Shown here: piece after piece, positions 1-7,733 of the stretch
Numbering within the stretch: position 1 is the stretch's first letter
Layout of the letters: each line of letters begins with the position of its first letter
From: Desulfovibrio sp. ZJ369
GTDB lineage: Bacteria > Desulfobacterota > Desulfovibrionia > Desulfovibrionales > Desulfovibrionaceae
Assembly (NCBI RefSeq): GCF_011039085.1
Contig: NZ_JAAKEI010000016.1
Span: 1-58,133, forward strand
Direction: 5' to 3'
Length of the DNA: 58,133 nt
The notes under the pieces: generated by a model
Told to the model about the DNA's origin: nothing
The model's database searches: none
What the model saw: the letters and a program-made list of their open reading frames with translations, nothing else
Translations under genes and position numbers: made by a program

Positions 1-1
1 G

Positions 2-112
2 AAGGCCCGTACCCATGAAGAGCTTTATGCGGTAGTAGCGAAAGCCCTGAGCATGATCACACAGAATGATGCCCAGGGCTGGTTTGAATCGTGCGGGTAT
101 GAAAAAATTTAA
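2..112 (+). pseudogene. IS630-family transposase, C-terminal fragment (cut by window edge)
   Basis: The frame opening at base 2 reads KARTHEELYAVVAKALSM and continues to SCGYEKI before TAA. This resembles the C-terminus of IS630/Tc1-type DDE transposases, which often end in an 'ITxxDAxxWFxxCGY' segment. The catalytic DDE residues lie upstream of the window, so it cannot be said whether the gene is intact. The last codons and the stop lie within the right terminal repeat of the IS, which runs to the TA at 126-127. IS630 elements insert at TA and duplicate it, which matches the TA shared with the neighbouring 141-bp element. Confidence 0.72.
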
Positions 113-127
113 AGTTAATCTGCTCTA
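101..127 (-). repeat. Right terminal repeat of the IS630-type element
   Basis: Read on the minus strand from 127, the sequence starts TAGAGCAGATTA. Compared with the outer end of the 141-bp elements it matches at 22 of the first 25 positions. It ends on the TA (126-127) that also starts the adjacent 141-bp element. The left end of the IS is outside the window. Confidence 0.7.
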
Positions 128-266
128 GAGCATTTTCACTTTGAAAATGCTCTGCTGACGCGAAAGCGGCAGCCGCCGCAACGCGGCGTACATTCAGGCG
201 AAAACCGCGTTTTTCGCCTGAATGCCACCTTTGACTTTCATAAAAAGTCAAAGGTAATCTGCTCTA
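126..266 (-). mobile_element. 141-bp MITE-like hairpin element, copy 1
   Basis: The element is bounded by TA on both sides and is 141 bp including both TAs. On the minus strand it begins TAGAGCAGATTACC and ends AAAATGCTCTA. It contains four inverted repeats: a 12-bp stem (ACCTTTGACTTT), a 13-bp stem (ATTCAGGCGAAAA), a 6-bp GC stem and an 11-bp terminal stem (AGAGCATTTTC). No ORF of its own is evident. It differs from the copies at 22432 and 57328 by one base. Confidence 0.85.
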
Positions 267-309
267 ATCTCAATGCCGGGGTGGCGCGCCTTGGTTGCGC
301 CGTCATGTA

Positions 310-337
310 AAAATGCCGCTTGCGCGGCATTTTCTTT
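310..337 (-). terminator. Bidirectional intrinsic terminator after the HD-GYP gene
   Basis: AAAATGCCGC (310-319) pairs with GCGGCATTTT (324-333) across a 4-nt loop, with T-rich flanks in both directions. It lies about 90 bp beyond the stop of the minus-strand HD-GYP gene and would end the pyk-HD-GYP transcript. Confidence 0.65.
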
Positions 338-426
338 GTCTGATGCAATCCCCGGCATACGGCCGGAATCTGGCAAAACAGCCTGTAAAAATCCGTTACG
401 GCTGTGGACTGGGCCCGCGTGGCCCT

Positions 427-1473
427 CTACAACGGCTCGTCTACATTTTTGTCCATGTCCACAAATTGTCCGAAGCCGTCAGTGGCAAAGGCTGACATGA
501 GGAGTTTGGTCAATTCCGGATCGTAGCGCTGGGCGTCGGCAGCCAGATTTTTTGCGGCCTCCAGCGGCTCTCGCGTCTGGCCGTACGATTTTTCGCAGAT
601 CATGGCTGAAAAGGAATCGGCAATGGCCGTGATCCGCCCTACGCGGCTGATCTGGCTGCCTTTGAGCTTTTGCGGGTAGCCTGAGCCGTCCATGCGCTCA
701 TGATGCTCAAAGCTGGCGCGCAACAGCTCTTCAAAGGCAATATCCGTTTTTTGCATCAGCTTTACGCCGACCATGGGATGCAAAAGCACCTTTTCCCACT
801 CTTCGGGCTTGAGAGGCCCCTGCTTGTTGAGCACAAAGGCCGGAACCTTGCTCATGCCCACGTCATGCAGCAAAAGGGCGAGCGCCATGCGGTCCAGATC
901 CTTGCGGCGGAAGTCGGAGACAATCTGAAGCCAGAGCCAGAGCCCCACGGACATGGTGTTGAGGGCATGCCGGGCCGGTTGGTGCTTGCGAAAAAGCCGG
1001 CGCACAAAGGCATTGATACGGTGTTTGTCTTCCCAGATGTACTCTGTGACCACCATGACGTCGCGGTAAAGCGGCTCAAACACCGACTTGACCGGTTGCG
1101 CGTTGAAATCCGTATAGCGCAGGGCCAGTGCGCGGATGCAGATGTCCGCGATTTCCGATTCCTTGAGATTGTTGTCCTGAAGCACCAGATCAAGCTGTTT
1201 GACGATGTGCCGGGAATACACGGAATGATCGGAGCGCGACACGAAAAGATTGCCCTCCGCGCAAAGCCGGGCCACCTCCTCCACCTGCTCGTTGCTCAGT
1301 CGCACGCCCTTTTTGGAGTAGGGCGCAAGCACCTTGATATCCTCGCGGAAGCAGAAGAGATCCACCGGCGGCCGGTATTTGGGAAAACTCGCCAGAATTT
1401 CACTGTTGATTTGATAGTATTCCTCATTGATGTTGTGAGGAATCTCGCGAGCTGTCCGGGCTTCAACGGCCAT
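427..1473 (-). CDS. HD-GYP domain protein (probable cyclic-di-GMP phosphodiesterase)
   Basis: The 348-residue protein has an HD-GYP domain in its C-terminal half, with LLHDVG at about 201-206 (metal-binding HD at 203-204), the HHE triad at 257-259 and DGSGYP at 262-267. HD-GYP proteins hydrolyse cyclic di-GMP, so a role in second-messenger turnover is inferred. The N-terminal ~150 residues match no domain I can name, and there is no receiver domain or clear membrane segment, so it looks cytoplasmic. The start codon lies 3 bp after the pyk stop, with GGAAATAAG as ribosome site overlapping that stop, so translation is probably coupled to pyk. Confidence 0.85.
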   Translation of the reverse strand: MAVEARTAREIPHNINEEYYQINSEILASFPKYRPPVDLFCFREDIKVLAPYSKKGVRLSNEQVEEVARLCAEGNLFVSRSDHSVYSRHIVKQLDLVLQDNNLKESEIADICIRALALRYTDFNAQPVKSVFEPLYRDVMVVTEYIWEDKHRINAFVRRLFRKHQPARHALNTMSVGLWLWLQIVSDFRRKDLDRMALALLLHDVGMSKVPAFVLNKQGPLKPEEWEKVLLHPMVGVKLMQKTDIAFEELLRASFEHHERMDGSGYPQKLKGSQISRVGRITAIADSFSAMICEKSYGQTREPLEAAKNLAADAQRYDPELTKLLMSAFATDGFGQFVDMDKNVDEPL

Positions 1474-1476
1474 AAC

Positions 1477-2895
1477 TTATTTCCAGTAGATTTTGACGAG
1501 GTTGGTGCCGCGCGGCGTGGCCGAGGATCCTTTGAGCTGGCCCGCGGTGATCACGGCGCAGTCGTTGGCCTTGAAGTCAGGACTCGCATGGATGAAGTTC
1601 TCGGCCCTGTTCAGGTGGCTCGGCTCGGCTTTGGGGTTGTCCACAAAAACAGGCTCCACGCCCCAGACGAAATTGAGAGCCTTGATCGTCACGGGATCCG
1701 GCGTCAGGGCATAAATGCGTTGCGGCGGCCTGCGCGCGGAAACCTGGCGGGCCGAACCGCCGGAAAGGCTGTGCGAGACAATGGCCTGGGCCTGGGCCTT
1801 GTCGGCCAGCAGGCAGGCTGAATACGCCAGAAATTCCGGGATGCCCTTGTCGCCGTCCGGCTCTTCCAGCTTGCGGTTGACCAGCAGCAGCTTTTCGGCT
1901 TCATCCGTGATTCGCCGCATATAGCGGACGGTTTCCACAGGAAAGTTGCCCATGGCAGTCTCTTCGGAAAGCATCACGCAATCGGCCCCGTCCAGCACGG
2001 CATTGGCCACGTCCGTGGTTTCCGCGCGGGTGGGCGCGGGGCTGTTGACCATTGAAAGCAGCATCTGCGTGGCCACGATGACCGGTTTGGAGGCTTTGTT
2101 GCAGGCGCTGATGATCCGTTTCTGCAGAGCCGGGAGCTGGGGCAGGGGGCATTCCACGCCGAGATCGCCGCGGGCCACCATGACGACATCCGTCTCTTGC
2201 AGAATTTCAGCCAGATTGTCCACGGCGCTCTGACGCTCAAGTTTGACCACCACCGGCACACGACGCCCGGCGGCGGCAATCAGCGCCTTGGCTTCCCGCA
2301 CGTCGTCAGCCGTCTGCACATAGGAGATGGCCACAGCGTCCACTCCCAATTGCAGGCCGTCGGCCAGGTCTTTCTTGTCCTTGTCGGTCAGGGCGCGCAC
2401 TTTGGTGGCTTTGCCGGGCAGCGCCAGGCCCTTGCGTGAAGTAACCAGCCCGGCGTTGTCGGCCTCCAGGAGCACAAGACCGTCGGAGCGGCGCTCCCGG
2501 ACTATGAACTGCAGGCCGCCATCGGCCAGCACCATGCGATCTCCGGGTTCCAGGCTTTCCAGAATGACGTCATGGTCAAAGGGCAGGTAGGGCAGTTCTT
2601 CCACGCGCCGGGCGCTGGGACCGAGCAGCAGGCGCATGCCCTTGCTGACCTGGATGGTGTTTTCCGGCACCACGCCCAGGCGGATTTTAGGGCCGGAAAG
2701 ATCCTGCATGATCGTGATGGGACGCCCGATCTCTTGCTCAACTTCGCGTATATATTTGATGATATTTACAAAATCTGAAGCTCCGCCATGAGAAAAATTG
2801 AGCCGGAAGACACTGACGCCGGCCTCAGCCAGAGCCAAAAGTTTTTCCTTGCTGTTGGAAGCCGGGCCGATGGTGGCGACAATCTTTGTTTTCAT
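1477..2895 (-). CDS. pyk: Pyruvate kinase
   Basis: Pyruvate kinase makes pyruvate and ATP from phosphoenolpyruvate and ADP at the end of glycolysis. The protein starts MKTKIVATIGPASNSKEKL and continues to FRLNFSHG, the typical N-terminus with the substrate-binding Arg-Asn pair. VARGDLGVE and the conserved ATQML segment follow in the barrel. From this ATG it has 472 residues, the usual family length. A longer open frame reaches 3180, but AAGGAA just upstream of this ATG and the family N-terminus favour the shorter form. It is the first gene of a two-gene operon with the HD-GYP gene. Confidence 0.95.
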   Translation of the reverse strand: MKTKIVATIGPASNSKEKLLALAEAGVSVFRLNFSHGGASDFVNIIKYIREVEQEIGRPITIMQDLSGPKIRLGVVPENTIQVSKGMRLLLGPSARRVEELPYLPFDHDVILESLEPGDRMVLADGGLQFIVRERRSDGLVLLEADNAGLVTSRKGLALPGKATKVRALTDKDKKDLADGLQLGVDAVAISYVQTADDVREAKALIAAAGRRVPVVVKLERQSAVDNLAEILQETDVVMVARGDLGVECPLPQLPALQKRIISACNKASKPVIVATQMLLSMVNSPAPTRAETTDVANAVLDGADCVMLSEETAMGNFPVETVRYMRRITDEAEKLLLVNRKLEEPDGDKGIPEFLAYSACLLADKAQAQAIVSHSLSGGSARQVSARRPPQRIYALTPDPVTIKALNFVWGVEPVFVDNPKAEPSHLNRAENFIHASPDFKANDCAVITAGQLKGSSATPRGTNLVKIYWK

Positions 2896-2968
2896 GGCGA
2901 TTCCTTCTTGTTGGCGACCCGTTGGGCGTGCGCGGAAAAAATTTCGCTCAAAAGGCCGGGTAGGATAA

Positions 2969-2997
2969 ATCATCTTGGTTTTCAGCGGCATTGTCAA
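2969..2997 (-). promoter_or_regulatory. Sigma-70-type promoter for pyk
   Basis: On the minus strand there is a perfect TTGACA (2997-2992), a 17-nt spacer and GATGAT (2974-2969), which matches the -10 consensus at four of six positions. It lies about 75 nt upstream of the pyk start. The rest of the 2896-3244 gap holds no recognisable gene. Confidence 0.55.
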
Positions 2998-3244
2998 GGC
3001 ATCCGGCCAAAATACCCAGGGCAGACGCATCGTATGCGGCAGCCCTGGCGGCGATGCGACAGCATCGCCCGAAGCCGCATGCCGCGGGGGCAAAGTACGG
3101 CTTAACGATGCTCTTTCTCCGTCATGCGCGGCAGGCAAACAGGCACAGCCGCCGTGGCCGCGGTTCTTCCTGTCATTCATTTTAATTCATTGATATTTTT
3201 GAATATTTTTAGATGCCGCTGCCAGGGATCGGGAGGCGGTCGGC

Positions 3245-3273
3245 TTGACACCCTGTTGGGCTTGGGGCATAAG
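3245..3273 (+). promoter_or_regulatory. Promoter of the dcw cluster
   Basis: TTGACA (3245-3250) is followed after 17 nt by CATAAG (3268-3273). It lies about 40 nt upstream of mraZ and overlaps the TGGG repeats described separately, so occupation by MraZ would block it. This is the only good promoter seen ahead of the cluster. Confidence 0.65.
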
Positions 3274-3287
3274 TGGGAAAAAGTGGT
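3256..3287 (+). promoter_or_regulatory. MraZ-type operator (10-bp-spaced TGGG repeats)
   Basis: A run of G-rich pentamers occurs with 10-bp periodicity: GGGGC, TGGGA and TGGTA, each separated by 5 nt, preceded by TTGGGC. MraZ of other bacteria binds TGGGN repeats spaced by 5 nt in its own promoter and represses the cluster. The repeats overlap the -10 box here. Autoregulation is inferred from this arrangement. Confidence 0.6.
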
Positions 3288-3313
3288 AAGAATCAGTAAA
3301 AAAGTGGTAAATC

Positions 3314-3772
3314 GTGCAAAAGCTCTTCACCAAAAGCCTTTCCCGCAGCCTTGATGCCAAGGGGCGGTTGATGTTGCCTCCGGAATACCGCGAGGCCCTC
3401 TGCGCAGGGGGAGGGGATGGTGAAGGCGCGGGCGCTTTCTGGCTGACCTGTTTTTACGGCCGCCTGACGGCCTATCTGCCCGCGGAATGGGAAGCCGTCA
3501 CCGAGCAGCTGGGTCGCATCCGTATTCCGTCGCCCAGGCTTTCGCACTTCAAAACCAAAATCATGGGGCTGGCGCAGGAGTTGATTCCCGATCCGCAGGG
3601 CCGGGTGCGCATTCCGCAATCTCTGATGCGCGAGGCCGGCTTGCAGAAGGACGTCATGCTGGTGGGCATGCTCAACAAGTTTGAAATATGGGATCAAAAA
3701 CGCTTCGATGAACTGCAGCTTGAGGATGTCTCCGAAGAGCTTGCGGCCAGCGGCGTGGACATTTCGCTGTGA
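3314..3772 (+). CDS. mraZ: Transcriptional regulator MraZ
   Basis: MraZ is a DNA-binding protein at the head of the dcw cluster that usually represses its own operon. The 152-residue product has two AbrB-like halves, each with the hallmark acidic-x-x-G-R motif: DAKGR at 14-18 and DPQGR at 93-97. The start is GTG and no strong ribosome site is seen. A glycine-rich insertion at 32-40 is somewhat unusual. The gene follows the TGGG-repeat operator. Confidence 0.93.
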   Translation: MQKLFTKSLSRSLDAKGRLMLPPEYREALCAGGGDGEGAGAFWLTCFYGRLTAYLPAEWEAVTEQLGRIRIPSPRLSHFKTKIMGLAQELIPDPQGRVRIPQSLMREAGLQKDVMLVGMLNKFEIWDQKRFDELQLEDVSEELAASGVDISL

Positions 3773-3837
3773 GGTCCGGATGCTTTTATGATCGGATACG
3801 CAATGACAATCGGAAATTGCTCAAAAGGTCGAGCCCC

Positions 3838-4824
3838 ATGGCGGAAGTGATGTCCGGGAACGGGCAGAGCGCGGCACAGCGTCATGTGCCCGTGCTCCTC
3901 GCCGAAACGCTGCGCGCTCTGGCTCCGAAACCCGGCGGGCGTTATCTTGACGGCACGCTGGGCCTGGGCGGGCATGCCGCGGCGCTGCTTGCCGCCGCGC
4001 CGGGCTCCGAGATCTGCGGTCTGGATCGCGACGAGCAAGCCCTGGCGCTGGCCCGCGAGCGACTGAGCCCGTACGGTGGCCGTGCGCATTTTTTCCACTG
4101 CCGCTACAGCCGTTTTAGCGAAGCTCTGGCCGAACTCGGTTGGGACAAGGTTGACGGCGCGCTTTTGGATATCGGCGTTTCATCTCTGCAAATCGACGAA
4201 AAGGAGCGCGGCTTCAGTTTTTACGGCGACGGCCCGCTGGATATGCGCATGGATCGGCATTCCGGGGAATTGTCGGCCTGGCATTGGGTCAACCGCGAGA
4301 GTTTCGCCCGGCTCAAGGAGTGCATAGCCACGTTGGGCGAGGAGCCGCAGGCCGGGCGTATCGCCCGCGCTCTTGTGGAGGCCCGGCAGAAGGCTCCCAT
4401 CGACAGCACGGCGGAACTGGCCGCGCTGGTGGAAAAAGCCTATCCGGCCGCCTGGCGGGCCAAGGCCAGACGTCATCCGGCCACGCGCACGTTTCAGGCG
4501 CTGCGCATGGCGGTCAATGACGAGTTGGGGGAGCTGGATCGTTTTCTGTCGCAGATTCTGGCCCGGCTGCCCATCGGCGGGCGTCTGGTCGTGATTTCCT
4601 TTCATTCGCTGGAGGATCGCATGGTCAAGCTGGCCATGCGTCATTGGGCCGAAGGCTGCCGCTGCCCCCGGCATGTGCCGGTCTGCATCTGTGGGCATCA
4701 GCCGGAAGTGCGCATTTTGTACAAAAAACCGGTGCAGGCCGGGGCTGATGAACTGGCCGTGAATCCGCGCGCGAGCAGCGCCAAGCTGCGGGCCGCGGAA
4801 AAAACAGCCGAGGCCGTCTCATGA
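3838..4824 (+). CDS. rsmH: 16S rRNA (cytosine-1402-N4)-methyltransferase
   Basis: RsmH (MraW) methylates N4 of C1402 in 16S rRNA using S-adenosylmethionine. HVPVLLAETL near the N-terminus, the SAM-binding segment LDGTLGLGGHA (about 37-47) and the C-terminal VISFHSLEDRMVK all fit the family. From this ATG it has 328 residues. The frame is open further back to a GTG at 3769 that overlaps the mraZ stop, and an ATG at 3850 is also possible. I chose 3838 because AAAAGG lies upstream and the length is normal. Confidence 0.93.
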   Translation: MAEVMSGNGQSAAQRHVPVLLAETLRALAPKPGGRYLDGTLGLGGHAAALLAAAPGSEICGLDRDEQALALARERLSPYGGRAHFFHCRYSRFSEALAELGWDKVDGALLDIGVSSLQIDEKERGFSFYGDGPLDMRMDRHSGELSAWHWVNRESFARLKECIATLGEEPQAGRIARALVEARQKAPIDSTAELAALVEKAYPAAWRAKARRHPATRTFQALRMAVNDELGELDRFLSQILARLPIGGRLVVISFHSLEDRMVKLAMRHWAEGCRCPRHVPVCICGHQPEVRILYKKPVQAGADELAVNPRASSAKLRAAEKTAEAVS

Positions 4825-4913
4825 AAAAGGATACATTCACCTTTTCGATGATTTTTTAAAAAATTCGTTTTGAATTTCATATGGTTGCACTATCATTTTC
4901 ATTGAAAGCGGGA

Positions 4914-5222
4914 ATGTCTCTTAAAAAGAGCGTCCCGCCTCAAGCGCGGGGCGGCAAGGGCTGGCTGCTTGTTCTGGCTTTGGGGCTGATGGCCTGCATG
5001 GTCATGGGCCTCGTGCTTGTCTGGAGCAATATTGAACGCATGGATACCACCTATTTCATCAATATTGCGCAGAACGAATTGCGCGAACGCCGGGATCTGC
5101 GCGCAAAGCTGCAAGTGGAGCGCGAGCGGCTGCTCTCTCCGTATGAGCTGCGCCGCAGGGCAGAGGAATTCGGCATGCGCGAGCCCAGGCCCGGTCAGGT
5201 GCGGCGCATGGAAATACAGTAG
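4914..5222 (+). CDS. ftsL: FtsL-like cell division protein
   Basis: This small bitopic protein (102 residues) has a basic N-terminus, one membrane helix (GWLLVLALGLMACMVMGLVL, about 17-36) and a short coiled-coil-like periplasmic tail with NELRERRDLRAKLQVERERL. This layout and its position between rsmH and ftsI identify it as FtsL, which joins FtsQ and the FtsWI synthase in the divisome. An ATG at 4881 would add 11 residues but has no ribosome site. Its stop codon TAG (5220-5222) is also the first three bases of a hairpin repeat. Confidence 0.8.
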   Translation: MSLKKSVPPQARGGKGWLLVLALGLMACMVMGLVLVWSNIERMDTTYFINIAQNELRERRDLRAKLQVERERLLSPYELRRRAEEFGMREPRPGQVRRMEIQ

Positions 5223-5256
5223 GGCGTTGAGCTCATTTCATGCGCAAAACGCTCTC
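5220..5256 (+). repeat. Short hairpin repeat (35-bp type) on the ftsL stop codon
   Basis: The hairpin starts TAGGGCGTTGAGCTCATTTC and closes with GCAAAACGCTCTC. It belongs to the 35-bp palindromes also found at 21511, 22180 and 23788. The first three bases are the stop of ftsL. It occupies the start of a 240-bp gap between ftsL and ftsI. Confidence 0.65.
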
Positions 5257-5463
5257 CTTGCAGAAACAAGCTCCTGAAGCTGACGCCGGATCTTGAAAAC
5301 GGCCCCTTGCCCGCTCCAGGAGCCGGGTTCTCGCGCAAAAAAAGACGGCTGCCCCGGCTTTGGGCAGGAGCACGTCCGCCCGCCGTGCAGGAAGCTGAAA
5401 CAGTCTGAAAAAAAGCCGTCGCAGACGGCTCGAATACAAAGCGATCCCGTTATCGGGGGAAAG

Positions 5464-7593
5464 ATGTTCAAGTTCAGCAAACGCAACCGCAACCGCCCGA
5501 ATCCGGCCGTAAAGCGCGACACGTCCCCGCGCGGCAGCCGCATTCTGCGCGCCAGAAACGGCAGGAACTCCCGGCCCGGCCTTGCCGCAAGGTTTGCCGG
5601 GGTCGACTGGGCGCGCTTCCGGATCAATGTGGTTGTCGGCATTTTCTGTCTGCTTTGGGCCGGTCTCTGGGGGCGGGCCTGGTATCTGCAGATGATCGAG
5701 GGGCCGCGTCTGGCGGATCGCGCGCACCGTCAGCACATGGCCTCTGAACTGGTTACAGGCCGCCGCGGCATGATCTATGATCGCAACGGGCAGGTGCTGG
5801 CCCGCAGCGTGGAGGCCCGCTCTGTGTATGTCAAGCCTCAGGAAGTCGAGGACTTTTTGGTGATGGCCAATACCCTGGGGCCGATCCTGGGCATGGAGCC
5901 GCAAAAGCTGTATGACGACCTTTCAAAAACGAGCCGCCGTTTTGTCTGGCTCAAGCGCAAGGTGGACGATTACACGGCTCAGGCCGTGCGCAAGGCCAAT
6001 CTGGCGGGCATCGGCCTGAGCAAGGAATATGACCGCGTCTATCCGTTCAAGCACATGGCCGGGCAGCTTTTGGGCTTTGTGGGTCTGGACGACAAGGGCC
6101 TTGAAGGCATAGAGCGCGCCCTGGAAGCGCGTCTGGGGTGCATTCCCACCCGTCAGATCGTGCAGCGCGACGCCATGGGGCGTCGTTTTTACCTGCATGA
6201 GGAGGGTCAGTCGGAGCCGCGCGGCCAGGATCTGACCCTGACCATCGACGTGCAGATGCAATTCATTGCCGAGGAAGCAGTGGCCCGCGCCGCGCGGGAG
6301 CATGACGCGCGCTGGAGCGGCGCTCTGGTCGTGGACGTGCCCACAGGCGAGATCCTGGCCTGGGCGCAGTATCCTTTTTTCAATCCCAATACATATCGGG
6401 AATCAAGCCCCCTGATCTACCGCAACCGGCTGGCCGCCGACGCGCTTGAGCCGGGTTCCACCTTCAAGCCCTTTGTCATGGCTGCTGCCCTGCAAGAGCG
6501 CAAAATCACGACCACGACGCCCATCAACTGCGAACGCGGCAAATGGGAAACCAAAAACTTCATCATCCGCGATACGTCCAATCAGGGGGTACTGCCCGCA
6601 AACAAGGTGCTGCGGTACTCCTCCAATATCGGCATGGCCAAGATCGGTCTCGCGCTGGGCGCGCCCACGTTTTACAAATATCTGCATGCCCTTGGCTTTG
6701 GCGAGCGCACCAGCGTGCCTGTTGCGGAAAGCCGCGGCATTTTGCGCATGCCGCGCGACTGGAGCGAAGTGGACATCATGTCCACTTCCTTTGGGCAGAG
6801 TATTTCCGTCACGGGCCTGCAAATGGCCCAAGGCTACCTGACGTTGCTGAACAAGGGCGTCTACAAGCCGTTACGGCTGATCAGGGAAGAGGGCAACGTG
6901 GAAGAGCCGCGCCAACGGGTCTTTACCGAACAGACGGCGCGCCAGGTCATGAAGATGATGCGTGATGTGGTTGAGGAAAAAGACGGCACGGGCAAGCGCG
7001 CGCGCATTGAGGGCGTGGAAGTGGCAGGCAAGACAGGCACTGCCCAGAAAGCGGATCACAGGGCCGGCACATACGGCAACAAGCGCCTGGCGTCGTTCGT
7101 GGGCTTTTTGCCCGCAGACAGGCCTCGCTATCTGGTTCTGGTCATGGTGGACGAGCCCTCGCGCAATCAGTTCGGCGGCGTGGTGGCCGCGCCGGTCTTT
7201 CGTGAAATCGCGGGTCGCGCCTTGATCTATAGCGGCATTTTGGCGGAAAGGCACGTTGACGAAAGCGGCAAGGGCGCGCTCGCCTCCGGCGCGCGGCGGC
7301 GCGGCCTCAAGGTTTCCGCGTTGGAGACGCCGTATCTGGCCCAGGTGGCGCACGCGCCCCGGCGCGATTCGGGTATGCAGTTGCCCGGCCATCTGGCCAA
7401 AGCCTCCGACAAGGTGCCGGACGTGCAGGGCAAATCCGTGCGTAATGCTGTAGAGCTGTTCGCGCGCGCGGGCGTTGTGCCGGAACTCAAGGGTTCGGGC
7501 AGCAGGGTGGTGCGCCAGAGCCCGCCGCCCGGCGCGGCCTGGCCCGCGCAAGGGCAAGGCGCGGCCTGTATTTTATGGCTCTCGGAGAGATAG
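5464..7593 (+). CDS. ftsI: Peptidoglycan transpeptidase FtsI (PBP3) with a C-terminal PASTA domain
   Basis: FtsI cross-links septal peptidoglycan in the periplasm. The 709-residue protein has a basic cytoplasmic tail, one membrane helix (about 58-75), a pedestal domain and a transpeptidase domain with STFK (nucleophile Ser332), SSN (386-388) and KTG (Lys523). A PASTA domain ends the protein (KVPDVQGKSVRNAVELF onward), as in the Spo VD/FtsI group. The ATG at 5464 has GGGGA just upstream; a longer frame from 5293 is less likely. The TAG stop is shared with a hairpin repeat. Confidence 0.95.
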   Translation: MFKFSKRNRNRPNPAVKRDTSPRGSRILRARNGRNSRPGLAARFAGVDWARFRINVVVGIFCLLWAGLWGRAWYLQMIEGPRLADRAHRQHMASELVTGRRGMIYDRNGQVLARSVEARSVYVKPQEVEDFLVMANTLGPILGMEPQKLYDDLSKTSRRFVWLKRKVDDYTAQAVRKANLAGIGLSKEYDRVYPFKHMAGQLLGFVGLDDKGLEGIERALEARLGCIPTRQIVQRDAMGRRFYLHEEGQSEPRGQDLTLTIDVQMQFIAEEAVARAAREHDARWSGALVVDVPTGEILAWAQYPFFNPNTYRESSPLIYRNRLAADALEPGSTFKPFVMAAALQERKITTTTPINCERGKWETKNFIIRDTSNQGVLPANKVLRYSSNIGMAKIGLALGAPTFYKYLHALGFGERTSVPVAESRGILRMPRDWSEVDIMSTSFGQSISVTGLQMAQGYLTLLNKGVYKPLRLIREEGNVEEPRQRVFTEQTARQVMKMMRDVVEEKDGTGKRARIEGVEVAGKTGTAQKADHRAGTYGNKRLASFVGFLPADRPRYLVLVMVDEPSRNQFGGVVAAPVFREIAGRALIYSGILAERHVDESGKGALASGARRRGLKVSALETPYLAQVAHAPRRDSGMQLPGHLAKASDKVPDVQGKSVRNAVELFARAGVVPELKGSGSRVVRQSPPPGAAWPAQGQGAACILWLSER

Positions 7594-7618
7594 AGCGTTT
7601 TAAAAGCAATATGATCTA
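7591..7618 (+). repeat. 28-bp imperfect palindrome on the ftsI stop codon
   Basis: The element starts TAGAGCGTTTTAAAAG and ends AATATGATCTA. The minus strand of 31454-31480 carries almost the same sequence, so the two are inverted copies. Its first three bases form the ftsI stop codon. It lies inside the dcw operon, 115 bp before murE. Confidence 0.6.
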
Positions 7619-7733
7619 CTATGCCTGAACCTGACCTCGGCCTGAAGCGGCGCGCGCGTGGCAATCAGGCAGTGCCGCTGAAGCGGCTCTGTCGGGGTTC
7701 GGGACAACTTGCGGCAAGATTTGTGAGGTAACT

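Noticed and set aside
700..1821. Long plus-strand open frame opposite the HD-GYP and pyk genes
   Set aside because: It is a shadow of two well-supported minus-strand genes. Similar long antisense frames (14922-15542, 29021-30682, 38123-40150, 40491-42308) arise from the high GC content and show no protein family features.
5411..5440. Hairpin AGCCGTC-GACGGCT beside an A-run before ftsI, a minus-strand terminator
   Set aside because: The T-run is on the minus strand where no gene ends, so a terminator role is not supported.
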